From the NCBI GenBank assembly GCA_040007095.1, contig JBDTVS010000090.1:122425-186424 (forward strand): a stretch of 64,000 nucleotides of DNA, in the 5' to 3' direction. The notes under the pieces are model-generated. The model made no database searches. It was not told where the DNA came from and worked only from the letters and a program-made list of their open reading frames with translations. Positions 53,862-63,900 of the stretch are shown piece after piece (position 1 is the stretch's first letter; the number at the start of each line of letters is the position of its first letter). This DNA comes from JBDTVS01 sp040007095. GTDB taxonomy: Bacteria; Acidobacteriota; Vicinamibacteria; Vicinamibacterales; CAVVIG01. The position numbers were made by a program, and so were the translations under genes.

Positions 53862-54019
53862 GGAACGACCTCCCCGCGGTAGATACTACGCGAAATCGTG
53901 CGTCGTCATCCGGTCCACGATCGCCTGACACCCTGAACGCCGACTCCTGGCGGCACTGCACTCCTTGTTCGTCGCGGCCCGGCCGCTCCGCGGACTCGTC
54001 TGGTAAGCTCAACCACGCA

Positions 54020-54862
54020 ATGCTGTTCCTGTACGATCTGCCCGAGTGGCTCCTCGGTATCTGCGTCGTCGGGCACGGTCGTAGGATTGTCATTCGCCTC
54101 GTACTTCACCTTCCACCGGCTCTGCCGGCCGACGTTCTCCGACGATGACAAGTTCGTCGTCTTGACGACGCTCGGGGTGGTCGCCACCATCCATTCGCTG
54201 CTGCTCGCGTTCTTGGCCGTCTCGGTGTGGGAAGCCTTCGGCTCTGCCGAGACCGCCGTCGTGCAGGAAGCCAACACCATCGGCGAGCTCGGACGCGACC
54301 TGGCGGTCTTCGACACCGACGAGGTGCGCCACGCGCGCCGACTGCTGCGGGATTACACCGACAAGGTGGTGAAGGTGGGATGGGTCGAGATGTCGCGTGG
54401 AGGCAGCCGTGAGGTCTGGAATGAGTTCGACCGCATGTTCCTGAGCATCGGCCGCCTCGCGCCGGACACACCGCGACGGATCGCGCTTCTGCCGGAAATC
54501 TGGGCGCGAACCGACGAGCTGCTGAAGCAGCGGCGCTACACGACCCAGGCGGCGGTGCCCAGCGCGTTATGGGCGGTGGTGGTGATTGGATCGGTGCTGA
54601 CGATTGCGATGGCGTTCGCTCTGATGCCAACGCGTCTCAACCTGACGATGGTGTTCTCGCTGGCGCTGTCGATCGGCCTCGTGTTCTTCGTGATCATCGC
54701 GATGGATCGCCCGTTCGCGGGACGGAAAGCATCAGCCCCGAGCCGTACCGGCAGGCGATCGACAACCTGCAGCGCTGGGACACCGAGATCGCGCCGACTT
54801 CACCGGATGACGGGGACGGGGCCTCGGCGGCGCACCACAGCACGAGCGGATCGGGTCGCTGA
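54020..54862 (+). pseudogene. DUF4239 (bestrophin-like) membrane protein gene with two frameshifts
   Basis: The start MLFLYDLPEWLLGICVV (from 54020) continues in the next frame from about 54072 as GTVVGLSFASYFTFHRL, and returns to the first frame at about 54720 as ESISPEPYRQAIDNLQRWD. The join MDRPFAG to ESISPEPYR is the usual DUF4239 ending, so the whole gene is present but needs one base removed at GTCGTCGGG(C) and one added near GCGGGACGG. The two shifts cancel. Either a recent pseudogene or two base errors in the assembly. Confidence 0.7.
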
Positions 54863-55080
54863 GTCGCGATCCATTGTGACGAGCGACTCGCAACGAACCA
54901 TGTTCCGACTTCAGCTGACGAGAAGTCCGTGGCAGTCCACGAGCACTTCGAACATCCTGCTCCAAAGATCTGACGCTGACCGACGAACAGCGTGCGGCCA
55001 GGTCTCCTCCGCCCCGCATACTCCGGTCATGCCGGCGAATTAAGCAATAATGAGGCGTCGGCTAGGAATGGAGGCTGTCA

Positions 55081-55182
55081 ATGAACCGTATCGGCTGTTT
55101 TTCGGTTCTCGTGTTTTTGCTGATCGTCTACGTGATCGCGTACGTCGCCGGATGCGGCTTCGCCCACGGCCGAGGGTTCTGA
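55081..55182 (+). CDS. 33-residue membrane protein
   Basis: ATG with GGAGG nine bases upstream. The product is MNRIGCFSVLVFLLIVYVIA and a short tail with a Cys-Gly, ending HGRGF: one membrane span and two cysteines. It lies 74 nt before the aldo/keto reductase gene in the same direction. Real expression is likely from its ribosome binding site, but no family is known. Confidence 0.45.
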   Translation: MNRIGCFSVLVFLLIVYVIAYVAGCGFAHGRGF

Positions 55183-55255
55183 ACTCCCCTCACCTTTTCC
55201 GGCTGTCGGCGAAACATCAAACCGTCCGGCCGGCCTTCTTTCGGACTTCATCATC

Positions 55256-56257
55256 ATGGAATTTCGACGACTCGGTCACACCGGCCTTTCGGTGTCTCGC
55301 ATCTGTCTCGGGTGCATGAGCTATGGCAATCCAGACGTCGTCGTGCCCGGCTCGACGCTGCGCTGGGAGTGGGCGCTCCGCGAGGACGAATCGCGACCGT
55401 TTTTCAAGCGGGCGCTTGAACTGGGCATCAATTTCTTCGATACGGCCAATGTCTACTCGGTCGGGGCCAGCGAAGAGATCACCGGTCGTGCCCTGCGCGA
55501 GTTCGCCCGTCGCGAAGACGTCGTCATCGCCACGAAGGTGTGGGGCGCCATGCGCGCTGGTCCCAATGGCAGCGGTCTGTCCCGCACAGCGATTCTCCAC
55601 GAAATCGACGCGAGCCTGAAGCGGCTCGGCACCGACTACGTCGACCTCTATCAGATTCATCGCTGGGACCCGAACACGCCCATCGAAGAGACCATGGAGG
55701 CCCTTCACGATGTCGTTCGGATGGGCAAGGCGCGGTACATTGGCGCATCGTCGATGCACGCCTGGCAGTTCGCCAAAGCTCAACATCTGGCCGCGACGCG
55801 CGGCTGGACGCGCTTCGTCTCGATGCAGAATCACTATAACCTGCTCTATCGCGAGGAAGAGCGCGACATGATCCCTCTCTGTCGCGACCAGGGCGTCGGG
55901 TTGATCCCGTGGAGTCCTCTGGCGCGCGGCCGCCTGGCGCGCGCGCCCGACGAGAAGGCGACGAAGCGATCGGAGACGGACCGATTCAGCAGCGCGCTCT
56001 ATGCATCGATGGCCGAGGCGGATCAGCGAGTGCTGTCCGCGGTGGACGCCTTGGCGAAGGCGCGGGCGCTCTCACACGCGCACATTGCCCTCGCATGGCT
56101 GCTGGACAAGGATCCGGTGACCTCTCCCATTGTCGGCGCGACGAAGATCGCGCACCTCGAGACGGCGGTCAGCGCCCTTGACGTCAAATTGTCCCCGGCG
56201 GACGTCGCGGCCCTGGAAGCCGCCTACCTGCCGCATCCCATCGCGGGCCATGGCTAG
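55256..56257 (+). CDS. Aldo/keto reductase
   Basis: 333 residues with a full AKR barrel. The catalytic tetrad is visible as Asp and Tyr in FFDTANVYSVG near 62-72, Lys in IATKVWG near 91, and His in QIHRWDP near 139. The C-terminal NADPH site is in SPIVGATKIAHLE. An insert near 26-42 (GNPDVVVPGSTLRWEWAL) is typical of YajO-like enzymes. It reduces a sugar-like or ketone substrate, not definable here. It lies 28 nt before the SDR gene. Confidence 0.92.
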   Translation: MEFRRLGHTGLSVSRICLGCMSYGNPDVVVPGSTLRWEWALREDESRPFFKRALELGINFFDTANVYSVGASEEITGRALREFARREDVVIATKVWGAMRAGPNGSGLSRTAILHEIDASLKRLGTDYVDLYQIHRWDPNTPIEETMEALHDVVRMGKARYIGASSMHAWQFAKAQHLAATRGWTRFVSMQNHYNLLYREEERDMIPLCRDQGVGLIPWSPLARGRLARAPDEKATKRSETDRFSSALYASMAEADQRVLSAVDALAKARALSHAHIALAWLLDKDPVTSPIVGATKIAHLETAVSALDVKLSPADVAALEAAYLPHPIAGHG

Positions 56258-56285
56258 TCCCGGATCACAAGGAGCAGGACAACAC

Positions 56286-57017
56286 ATGACACAGACGGTT
56301 CGAGGGCGGCGGGTCGCGGTCACCGGAGCCGCGAGCGGCATCGGTGCCGCGGCCGCGCGCAAGCTGATGGCGGACGGCTGGCGGGTGGCCTGCCTGGATC
56401 GCAACATCGAGGGCGCCAGGACGACCGCGGGCGACGACGCCCTTGCTATCTCGATCGACGTCGCAGACGAGGCGTCGACAGCCACGGCCTTCGCCACGGT
56501 GCGCGACGCGTTCGGCGGACTCGACGCGCTGATCACCGCTGCCGGTGTGATCGAGACGACGCCGTTCCTCGACACCACCGTGGAGCAGTTCCGGCGCTTG
56601 TTCGACATCAACGTGATCGGCTCGTTCCTCAGCGTGCGCGAAGGCGCGAAACTGATGCAGCCGGGCGGCCGCATCTGCATGGTGGCCAGTATCTCAAGCT
56701 ACACGGGCGGCGGCTACGTGGCCACCGGAGCCTACGCGACCAGCAAGGGTGCCGTGCTGACGATGATGAAGAGCTGCGCGCGAGCGCTTGGCGACAAGGG
56801 CATCGCCGTGAACGCCGTCGCCCCAGGCTTCATCGACACGCCGTTCGTCGGGTCGGCCATGAGCGACCCGGCGCGGCGCGCGCAGGTCGTGGCGGCGGTT
56901 GGCAAGGTGGGCACAGCCGAACAGATTGCCGAAGCGGCGGCCTGGCTGATCTCGCCCAACGCCGAGTTCGTGCACGGCGCCACGCTGATCGCTGACGGCG
57001 GCATCCTCATGCACTGA
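56286..57017 (+). CDS. Short-chain dehydrogenase/reductase
   Basis: 243 residues, classical SDR. NAD(P)-binding TGAASGIG at 14-21, LITAAGVIE (N-A-G variant A-A-G) near 84, catalytic Ser in VASISSYTG near 139 and Y-A-T-S-K near 150. AAGGAGC lies about 13 nt before the ATG. The acidic residue in CLDRN after the second strand predicts NAD+ preference. It forms an operon with the aldo/keto reductase; both may act on the same carbonyl compound. Confidence 0.92.
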   Translation: MTQTVRGRRVAVTGAASGIGAAAARKLMADGWRVACLDRNIEGARTTAGDDALAISIDVADEASTATAFATVRDAFGGLDALITAAGVIETTPFLDTTVEQFRRLFDINVIGSFLSVREGAKLMQPGGRICMVASISSYTGGGYVATGAYATSKGAVLTMMKSCARALGDKGIAVNAVAPGFIDTPFVGSAMSDPARRAQVVAAVGKVGTAEQIAEAAAWLISPNAEFVHGATLIADGGILMH

Positions 57018-57079
57018 TATGCTTCATCGACGCAAGACCAGGACATCGCCAGTTTCGAGGGTCACCGACCCACAGCACC

Positions 57080-58036
57080 TCAAACGAACTCGTAGGGCCC
57101 GGCGCGTCGCAGCGTCTTTCCCGTCAACGCAAAGATCTTTCGGCTCGCCTTCAGGTCAAAAGAGAGCGATCGGGAACGCGCACGCACGTCGAACGGCGCC
57201 GGCCTTCCCGACAACCTCGGTACCAACAGACCATTCACGCTGATAGAGTCGAATGAGGTCGCGAAGGGTGCATGGTAGGCGCGCGCGGGGATGGTGATTC
57301 CGTCGCCTGGTCCAAGTTCGACAATGTGGTACGGAAGGTGTTCGAGATAGCGATTGTGCTTGACGGCGTCTTGGCTGAGTGGACGCAAGGAATCGAACGA
57401 CCGGGGATAGTGTCGGCCATCCACGACGTCGGTCAACCGAACATCGAAAAGAAGCACGACCTTGGTTCCCTTGATCTGGAACAAGGTATTATCGAAGCCG
57501 TCGTAGTGGAGCCCACCCGACGACGCCCCAAACCACACGAAGTTGAACACCTCCGCCCATGCCTCTCCCCACGGCATGCGAAACTCGAATTTCGGCAGCC
57601 TCTTCGTGTTGACGGCGCCGTAGAGTTCCATCCGCTCCAGCACGGAAATCGCCGGAGTGTCGTCCCACCAGGGGGGGATGAGAACCGTACCTGTCGTCGA
57701 GAACTCGCGCAGTCGTGTTATGAGGTCTGTGAGCGAAACCGGCGCATTCTGAAATATCTCGGCGGCGTTTTCGGGCAGGGTTCGCGTCTGCCAGATTTTG
57801 GGGTGCAGACGGTGGACCTGGATCGTGGTGCTGCCGTAGCGTCGCTCCCAGTCGTCGAGACTCCAATTGATGATGTCGTCGTTCCCTGGCGGAATCCGCA
57901 GCTTGGCTATTTGACCGCCGGCGAAAATATCTTGAATTTCGTCGATTCCTCTCGACGGCACCTGGAATTGCCGCGGAGGATTGGCTGAACAGGGATGATC
58001 GGCGGCAGCAGCAGTAGAATCGCTCGGCCAGGACAT
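57080..58036 (-). CDS. Cupin-like (JmjC/cupin_8) Fe(II) dioxygenase
   Basis: 318 residues. The iron site of 2-oxoglutarate-dependent JmjC-like enzymes is complete: H177 and D179 in GGLHYDGFDN and the distal H255 in PARAYHAPFA; the upstream FEFRMPWGEAW and the Lys in QIKGTKVVLLF complete the barrel. It probably hydroxylates a protein or small molecule. It ends 62 nt from the convergent SDR gene and is divergent from the phytanoyl-CoA dioxygenase-like gene. Confidence 0.8.
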   Translation of the reverse strand: MSWPSDSTAAAADHPCSANPPRQFQVPSRGIDEIQDIFAGGQIAKLRIPPGNDDIINWSLDDWERRYGSTTIQVHRLHPKIWQTRTLPENAAEIFQNAPVSLTDLITRLREFSTTGTVLIPPWWDDTPAISVLERMELYGAVNTKRLPKFEFRMPWGEAWAEVFNFVWFGASSGGLHYDGFDNTLFQIKGTKVVLLFDVRLTDVVDGRHYPRSFDSLRPLSQDAVKHNRYLEHLPYHIVELGPGDGITIPARAYHAPFATSFDSISVNGLLVPRLSGRPAPFDVRARSRSLSFDLKASRKIFALTGKTLRRAGPYEFV

Positions 58037-58080
58037 GGATTGGCGGGATTGTACGGACCGGCCCCCATGGTGTCAACGCG

Positions 58081-58108
58081 GTGCTCCGATCGTGGTGCTC
58101 CGATCGTA
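58081..58108. repeat. 14-nt tandem duplication
   Basis: GTGCTCCGATCGTG is followed at once by GTGCTCCGATCGTA, in the divergent region between the two dioxygenase genes. Confidence 0.6.
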
Positions 58109-58299
58109 TCGGGAGTACGCGATTCGACCGCTTCACAACCGGCTGGGGTACGAGAGGGTCGAGGAGACTTCATGGTGTCGTCTTGAGTCAAGCGACGGAG
58201 CAAGAGACAATTCTCCTCCGAAGCAGGGCTGCCTCAGGCAACCTCGTCTCTGCGCCGCGATCCCTCTTGACACTCTCTGTGCGCCGCCAGGATGCAACG

Positions 58300-59907
58300 A
58301 TGAACATAGCACCAGACTTTTCCGCGTCTTATCATGCCGAGCAGGCCAACGCTCTCGGTTATACCTTGATCAAGCAGGTGTATGACGCGGCCGATATCGA
58401 CCGGATCGCCCACACCTTTGACGACTACTTTGTGGACAAGCTCAGACAGCACAAGGTGCAATCAAGGGACTATAAGCGTTTCACCTGTAAGTTGCCGATC
58501 AGCGAAGACTACCGCGCCATTCTCGACAATGTCCTGGTCCATCAGGTCCTGACGCAACTGCTGGGCGAGAATTATGTGCTGTTCAATTTCAACTCTCACA
58601 GTGCCCTGCCCGGTTCTTCCAGCCAGGCGATGCATGTGGATTCGGTGAACCCTTACAATAGCCAGACCTATGTCAGCGGCCAGGCGAATGTGGCGTTCCT
58701 GCACATTCCCATGCTGGATACCGAGATCGAGCATGGCGCCACCGAAATGTGGCCGGCCATTTTTTATCAGAGGAGCAATGCGATCGCTGACGCCAAGTGG
58801 GTACGCGATCACCTGCCGAAATCGCCGGCACACCTGCAGCGTGGTGATGTCGTCATCAAGCTGGATAACTGTCTGCATGCCGGTGGCAAGAATCAGAGTC
58901 ATCAGCGTCGGCACATGATCACCATGATTTTTGCGCGCCAGCATTTCTATCTGACCGGCAACAGCGGCATGGTGCCCTGTGATAGCTATCGGATCGATGT
59001 GCCCTTCCGCGTGGCGTCGCAGTGCGCGCGGGTACCGGCCGATCTGCAGGCGGCCTACACAGCTGACAAACAGAAGCCGGGCTATTCCGCGGCGGGTCTG
59101 CAGGGGCAGTTGAAGTTTCAGCAGTATGGGCATCTATCTGGCGCGTTGCCGGCCGCCTGGATCGAGGCGCTGCAGCAACAGCCCCAGGCCTTTATTGATG
59201 ATGCCAGCCGGGTGTTCAACCTGGTGGATTTCTGCCTGCCGGCGCTGCAGGCGGCATTTGGTAGGCGCGCGTTTCAGCTACACAGCGTGAACCTGTCGAA
59301 TGACGCCAGAGAGCCAGGTTGTGACGACCCGACCTTCGTCCAGGGGAGCGCCTCAAAGCTGTTCAACAATGCCGACAGTATGATCTCTGTGCACATTCCC
59401 TTGCAGCAGGCTGAGCGATGGTTGGCGTATTTTCCTGGCAACAAAACTCTGTCTGCACAGCTGCTGGCAGGGTCCAGGCAGTTTCAGGAGCAGCGCCGAT
59501 CGATGGCCGCGGCGCCCGGCGATCTGGTGCTCACCACTGGCAGCCTGGTGTATGGCTATCAGGCGGATGTGCCGGTCTTGCGGCTGACCTTTGTGGCCGC
59601 CAACCTGATTCCTTCCTATGACGACAGATACTGGGTGACGGATCGTTTCGCCCTGAGTCTGCCGGACCGGCTGGGGAAATTGCTGAGGTACGACAGTATC
59701 TACCTGACCGATGGGAAGTACAAAGATTTCGTCTTCAAGCCCGTGTTCTATGCGATCTCTGTGGTACTGAACTATCTGGACATCATCCGCACCGATCGGC
59801 GTGTGATGGGTAGCCTGTTATTTGCGCTGGCCGGTGTACTGTTCCTGCCGGCGTTTGTTTATTACGGCACGCAAAAGCGGGTGCCCGGACTGTTGTCCAC
59901 ATCCTGA
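58300..59907 (+). CDS. Phytanoyl-CoA dioxygenase-like protein with C-terminal membrane helix
   Basis: 535 residues. The N-terminal half is a PhyH-type barrel with the iron H-x-D in AMHVDSVNP near 113-115 and a distal His near 193 (CLHAGGKN), plus the 2-oxoglutarate Arg in QRRHMIT. A second barrel-like half (about 310-470) contains MISVHIPLQQAERW and may be a degenerate repeat of the first. A hydrophobic segment (LLFALAGVLFLPAFVYY) near the end anchors it. GC content is visibly lower than in the neighbours, with many T- and A-ending codons, which points to horizontal acquisition. Substrate unknown; such proteins often occur in secondary metabolism. Confidence 0.75.
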   Translation: MNIAPDFSASYHAEQANALGYTLIKQVYDAADIDRIAHTFDDYFVDKLRQHKVQSRDYKRFTCKLPISEDYRAILDNVLVHQVLTQLLGENYVLFNFNSHSALPGSSSQAMHVDSVNPYNSQTYVSGQANVAFLHIPMLDTEIEHGATEMWPAIFYQRSNAIADAKWVRDHLPKSPAHLQRGDVVIKLDNCLHAGGKNQSHQRRHMITMIFARQHFYLTGNSGMVPCDSYRIDVPFRVASQCARVPADLQAAYTADKQKPGYSAAGLQGQLKFQQYGHLSGALPAAWIEALQQQPQAFIDDASRVFNLVDFCLPALQAAFGRRAFQLHSVNLSNDAREPGCDDPTFVQGSASKLFNNADSMISVHIPLQQAERWLAYFPGNKTLSAQLLAGSRQFQEQRRSMAAAPGDLVLTTGSLVYGYQADVPVLRLTFVAANLIPSYDDRYWVTDRFALSLPDRLGKLLRYDSIYLTDGKYKDFVFKPVFYAISVVLNYLDIIRTDRRVMGSLLFALAGVLFLPAFVYYGTQKRVPGLLSTS

Positions 59908-59998
59908 TGTGAAATGCCGCTGTCCTCGCCTCCACGGCCGCTAAGCCCCAGAGCCGGTCACCTTGTAAGTCGCCCGCTGCGACGTCAGCCACATTGAA

Positions 59999-60109
59999 TT
60001 ATCGCCCGTGAGGCGGATCATGAACGATCCCTTCGCTGGGCAGCTCGGGCTTGAACGCCTTATGGCAGCTTTCACATGATTCCACGAGCTGGCCGTTGGC
60101 CTTCACGGG
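59999..60109 (-). pseudogene. C-terminal fragment of a cytochrome c gene
   Basis: About 36 codons read VKANGQLVESCESCHKAFKP followed by a short tail and stop. CESCH is a haem-binding motif near the C-terminus, the layout of class II cytochrome c. The frame is closed by a stop just upstream, so the rest of the gene is gone or frameshifted (a related-looking stretch continues to about 60300 in another frame). Confidence 0.55.
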
Positions 60110-60460
60110 CTATCGTCCTGGTGCCCACACCGCTGACGCAGACGCTGGTCTTGACTCTACCGGTCACCGGCTTCAGGAGCTTCGACGCGGTCACGGCGAT
60201 CGCCTCGGTGGCGAATTCCGAATCGTTGGAAGCGGCGGCAGCAAGATATGGGTGAATGTCGTCGTCTTGTTCCAGGTGCCGATGGCAGGAGTGTTTCACG
60301 AGAGTGGATCAATCCCGACGCAGCGCCCGCTCGACAGCGTCAACATTTGCCGACGAGGCCGCGTCCCGCTATGCGCAGCGACGCGCGGAGTTGTTCGGCC
60401 CGATTTGGCTGACCCTCAGCGGGCCTTCCGGTACTGTCGATATGCTGAAGGCCTTTTCAC
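60110..60460. other. Region of decayed sequence
   Basis: An open plus-strand stretch (60303-60450) ending WLTLSGPSGTVDMLKAFS has coding-like composition but no recognised family or start. It may be the end of a broken gene. Nothing else seen. Confidence 0.3.
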
Positions 60461-60600
60461 ATGATCGCCAACCTACTCGCGTTCGCCGTTGCCGCCACGC
60501 TCGAAATCGCTGGTTGCTTCGCGTTCTGGCGATGGCTTCGAGATGGATGGTCGCCACTGGTCGCGCTCGCTGGCGTGGTCAGCTTGATCGGATTCGCGGC
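60461..60600 (+). pseudogene. ynfA: YnfA (UPF0060) gene, 5-prime part only
   Basis: MIANLLAFAVAATLEIAGCF and the following WRWLRDGWSP..LVALAGVVSL match the first 45 or so residues of YnfA, a small four-helix membrane protein normally near 108 residues. After about 60600 the sequence becomes the antisense of the flavoprotein fragment, so the last two or three helices are missing. Confidence 0.6.
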
Positions 60601-61415
60601 AGCACCAGCTCCACGCGACGAGCCGCATTCCAATCGCCGGCAATGGCGGCGACCACCGAGCGCGCCTGCTCGTATCCCGTCAGCATCAAGAATGTCGGCG
60701 CACGTCCGTAGCTCTTCATGCCGATCACGAAGAGGTTGCCGTCCGGCTGCTTCAGCTCTTCCGCGCCGTGCGGCCGAACGGTGCCACAGCTGTGAAGGTT
60801 CGGGTCGATCAAGGGCGCCAGCGCTCTGGGACTCTGGACCGCCGGATCGAGATCCATCCGCACCTCCGACAGGATCGACCAGTCGGGCCTGAACCCCGTG
60901 GCCTCGATGACCTCGTCGACCGGACCGATGGATTTGGCACCGCTGCTGGCCACGATCCCGGCGGCTGTCGTTGACAGCCGGTCCAGACGGAAGCTGGTCA
61001 TCAGCTCGATTCGGCCCTCGTCCAGGAGGCGCTGGACGCGCGACCCGAGCTGTCCACGCTCCTCGAGTTGATCGCTGCGCGCGCCGCCAGGCAATTGGCC
61101 CAGAGTGGGACGCCGAATCGCCCACATAATCATCGTGTTCGCATCGGTGTCGACGAGCCGGGCAAGATCGAGCAACGCGTTCAAAGCGGAGTGTCCGCTC
61201 CCCACGACCAGCACGCGACGACCCACGTACCTTTGCCGCAACGTGCCGAGCACATCGGGAATGCCGTAGAAGATGTGTTCAGCCGCCGAATGCCCGCCGA
61301 GGGCGGGAAGACCGGACGCGCCGAGCGCACCGGGCGTCTCCATGGTGCCGGAGGCGTCAATCACCGCCTGCGCGAGCACGTCGTGTTCACCGTCTGGCCC
61401 GACCGCGGAGCGCAT
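60579..61415 (-). pseudogene. FAD/NAD(P)-binding flavoprotein, N-terminally truncated
   Basis: 278 codons of the C-terminal part. The open frame starts inside the protein: VLAQAVIDASGTMETPGALG is normally preceded by about 140 residues with the FAD-binding glycine motif. A complete NAD(P) motif follows (VGRRVLVVGSGHSALNALLD), then VIEATGFRPDW and the C-terminal FAD contact DGNLFVIGMKSYGRAPTFL. It resembles the flavin-dependent monooxygenases found in arsenic-resistance operons. It is unlikely to be functional without the FAD domain. Confidence 0.65.
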
Positions 61416-61419
61416 GGCG

Positions 61420-61988
61420 AGCGACGGCTCCTACGACGCGATCGTGCTGGACATCCTACTCCCCTGAATCGACGGCTTCACCCTCTGCCGGCGCCTGCGG
61501 GGCGACGGCGTGGATACGCCCGTGCTGATGCTGACCGCCCGCGACGCCGTGCCCGATCGCGTACAGGGCCTGAACGCCGGCGCGGACGACTATCTCGTCA
61601 AGCCGTTCGCGTTTGACGAGCTGCTCGCGCGACTCCGTGCGCTCATGAGGCGGGGGCGCACGCGCCAGCTCGACACGTCGCTTTCCTACGGTCCCCTGGT
61701 GATGGACACCGCGACCCATCTGGTGAACGCCGCAGGTCAGCCGCTGAGTGCCACCGAGTATCGGCTGCTGGAGTACCTCCTGCGGCACGCAGAAGCCATC
61801 GTCTCGCGCGACCAGCTCGCCGAGCACGTGTGGGGTGGCGACTCCGATCCGTTCTCGAACGTCGCAGACGTCTACGTCGGCTACCTCCGCCGGAAGCTGC
61901 GGGCCGCCGGCATCGCGGAGCCGCTCATCCACACCGTCCGCGGCATGGGCTATATGTTGAAGACGCGCCGGCCCGGTGGAGACGCCGC

Positions 61989-61992
<4 letters not shown>
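61420..61992 (+). pseudogene. OmpR-type response regulator, truncated and with an internal stop
   Basis: The frame reads MASDGSYDAIVLDILLP, stop, IDGFTLCRRLRGDG. The TGA at 61465-61467 stands where the family has GGA or a similar glycine codon right after the phospho-Asp loop. The first 45 residues (acidic pair) are missing. The rest is intact: Lys in DYLVKPFAFDEL and a winged-helix DNA-binding domain (SATEYRLLEYLLRHAEAI, HTVRGMGYMLK). A GTG at 61510 could give a 160-residue protein with the DNA-binding domain only. It overlaps the kinase start by four bases. Confidence 0.7.
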
Positions 61993-63270
<1,278 letters not shown>

Positions 63271-63285
63271 AAAGTGGGATTGGCA

Positions 63286-63642
63286 TCACTGTTGAGCACG
63301 CGAACGCGCGCCTCGCGTTCCGCAGGCGACCATCACGCGCGCTCGACCAGCGGTTCGGGCCCGAGGCGTCACGACGATCTCGACGTCGTTCCCCAGCAGC
63401 ACGAGAAACCGAACCAGCCGATCGAGCGAGAACCCAGCAAGGCGGCCTCGAGTCAGCGCCGAGACTTTCGGCTGGTCAACTTCGAGCAACGTGGCGGCGG
63501 CAGACTGCGTCAGACCGCGCCGCTCGATGATCGTCCCAATCTTCAGGGCCAGCTCGGCCTTGGCCAGTGCTTCCGCCAGCCTCGGGTGTCCCAGGTCACC
63601 CAAGACGTTGCCGCTGCCAACGACGTATGCCTTTTTCGCCAT
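63286..63642 (-). CDS. XRE-family antitoxin (HigA2-like)
   Basis: 118 residues. A helix-turn-helix of the XRE type is seen in IIERRGLTQSAAATLLEVDQ followed by KVSALTRGRLAGFSLDRLVRF, and the family ending LLGNDVEIVVTPRA. The last 20 residues look foreign, as if the natural stop had been lost at a rearrangement junction. In type II toxin-antitoxin pairs it neutralises a HigB/Gp49-like nuclease, encoded just upstream, and represses its own promoter. Here the toxin is broken. Confidence 0.75.
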   Translation of the reverse strand: MAKKAYVVGSGNVLGDLGHPRLAEALAKAELALKIGTIIERRGLTQSAAATLLEVDQPKVSALTRGRLAGFSLDRLVRFLVLLGNDVEIVVTPRARTAGRARVMVACGTRGARSRAQQ

Positions 63643-63670
63643 CGTTTTATTCCAATCCTTCGCTGACGTC

Positions 63671-63900
63671 CTATGCCAACTTCAGACGCGGCTGGATCAG
63701 GTCGACTTCGGCCTGCGGCGTCGCGATCCCACGCGTGCGACTTCTTCTGAAACGCGTGCGACACGTAGCGACGGTCGGACAAGCGCACGATGTAGACCGC
63801 CCGGACCGTGTCGCCGCGATGATCCGAGACGACCTCCAACATGCCCGGGCCCAAGCGCATTGCCCATCCACACGAGTGGCTTAAGGTTCCACTCGGGCAC
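63671..63900 (-). pseudogene. HigB/Gp49-like toxin remnant (phage-derived Gp49/DUF891)
   Basis: Three pieces in different frames make up the toxin: MPEWNLKPLVWMGNALG, then PGMLEVVSDHRGDTVRAVYI through SHAFQKKSH, then GIATPQAEVDLIQPRLKLA before the stop. About 40 residues between the first and second pieces, including helices of the fold, are deleted, and two frameshifts separate the pieces. It lies 28 nt before the antitoxin start. Confidence 0.6.

Noticed and set aside
58035..58190. Possible GNAT-like ending (LHNRLGYERVEE) upstream of the PhyH gene
   Set aside because: Too short and unsupported by any upstream similarity; overlaps the divergent promoter region.
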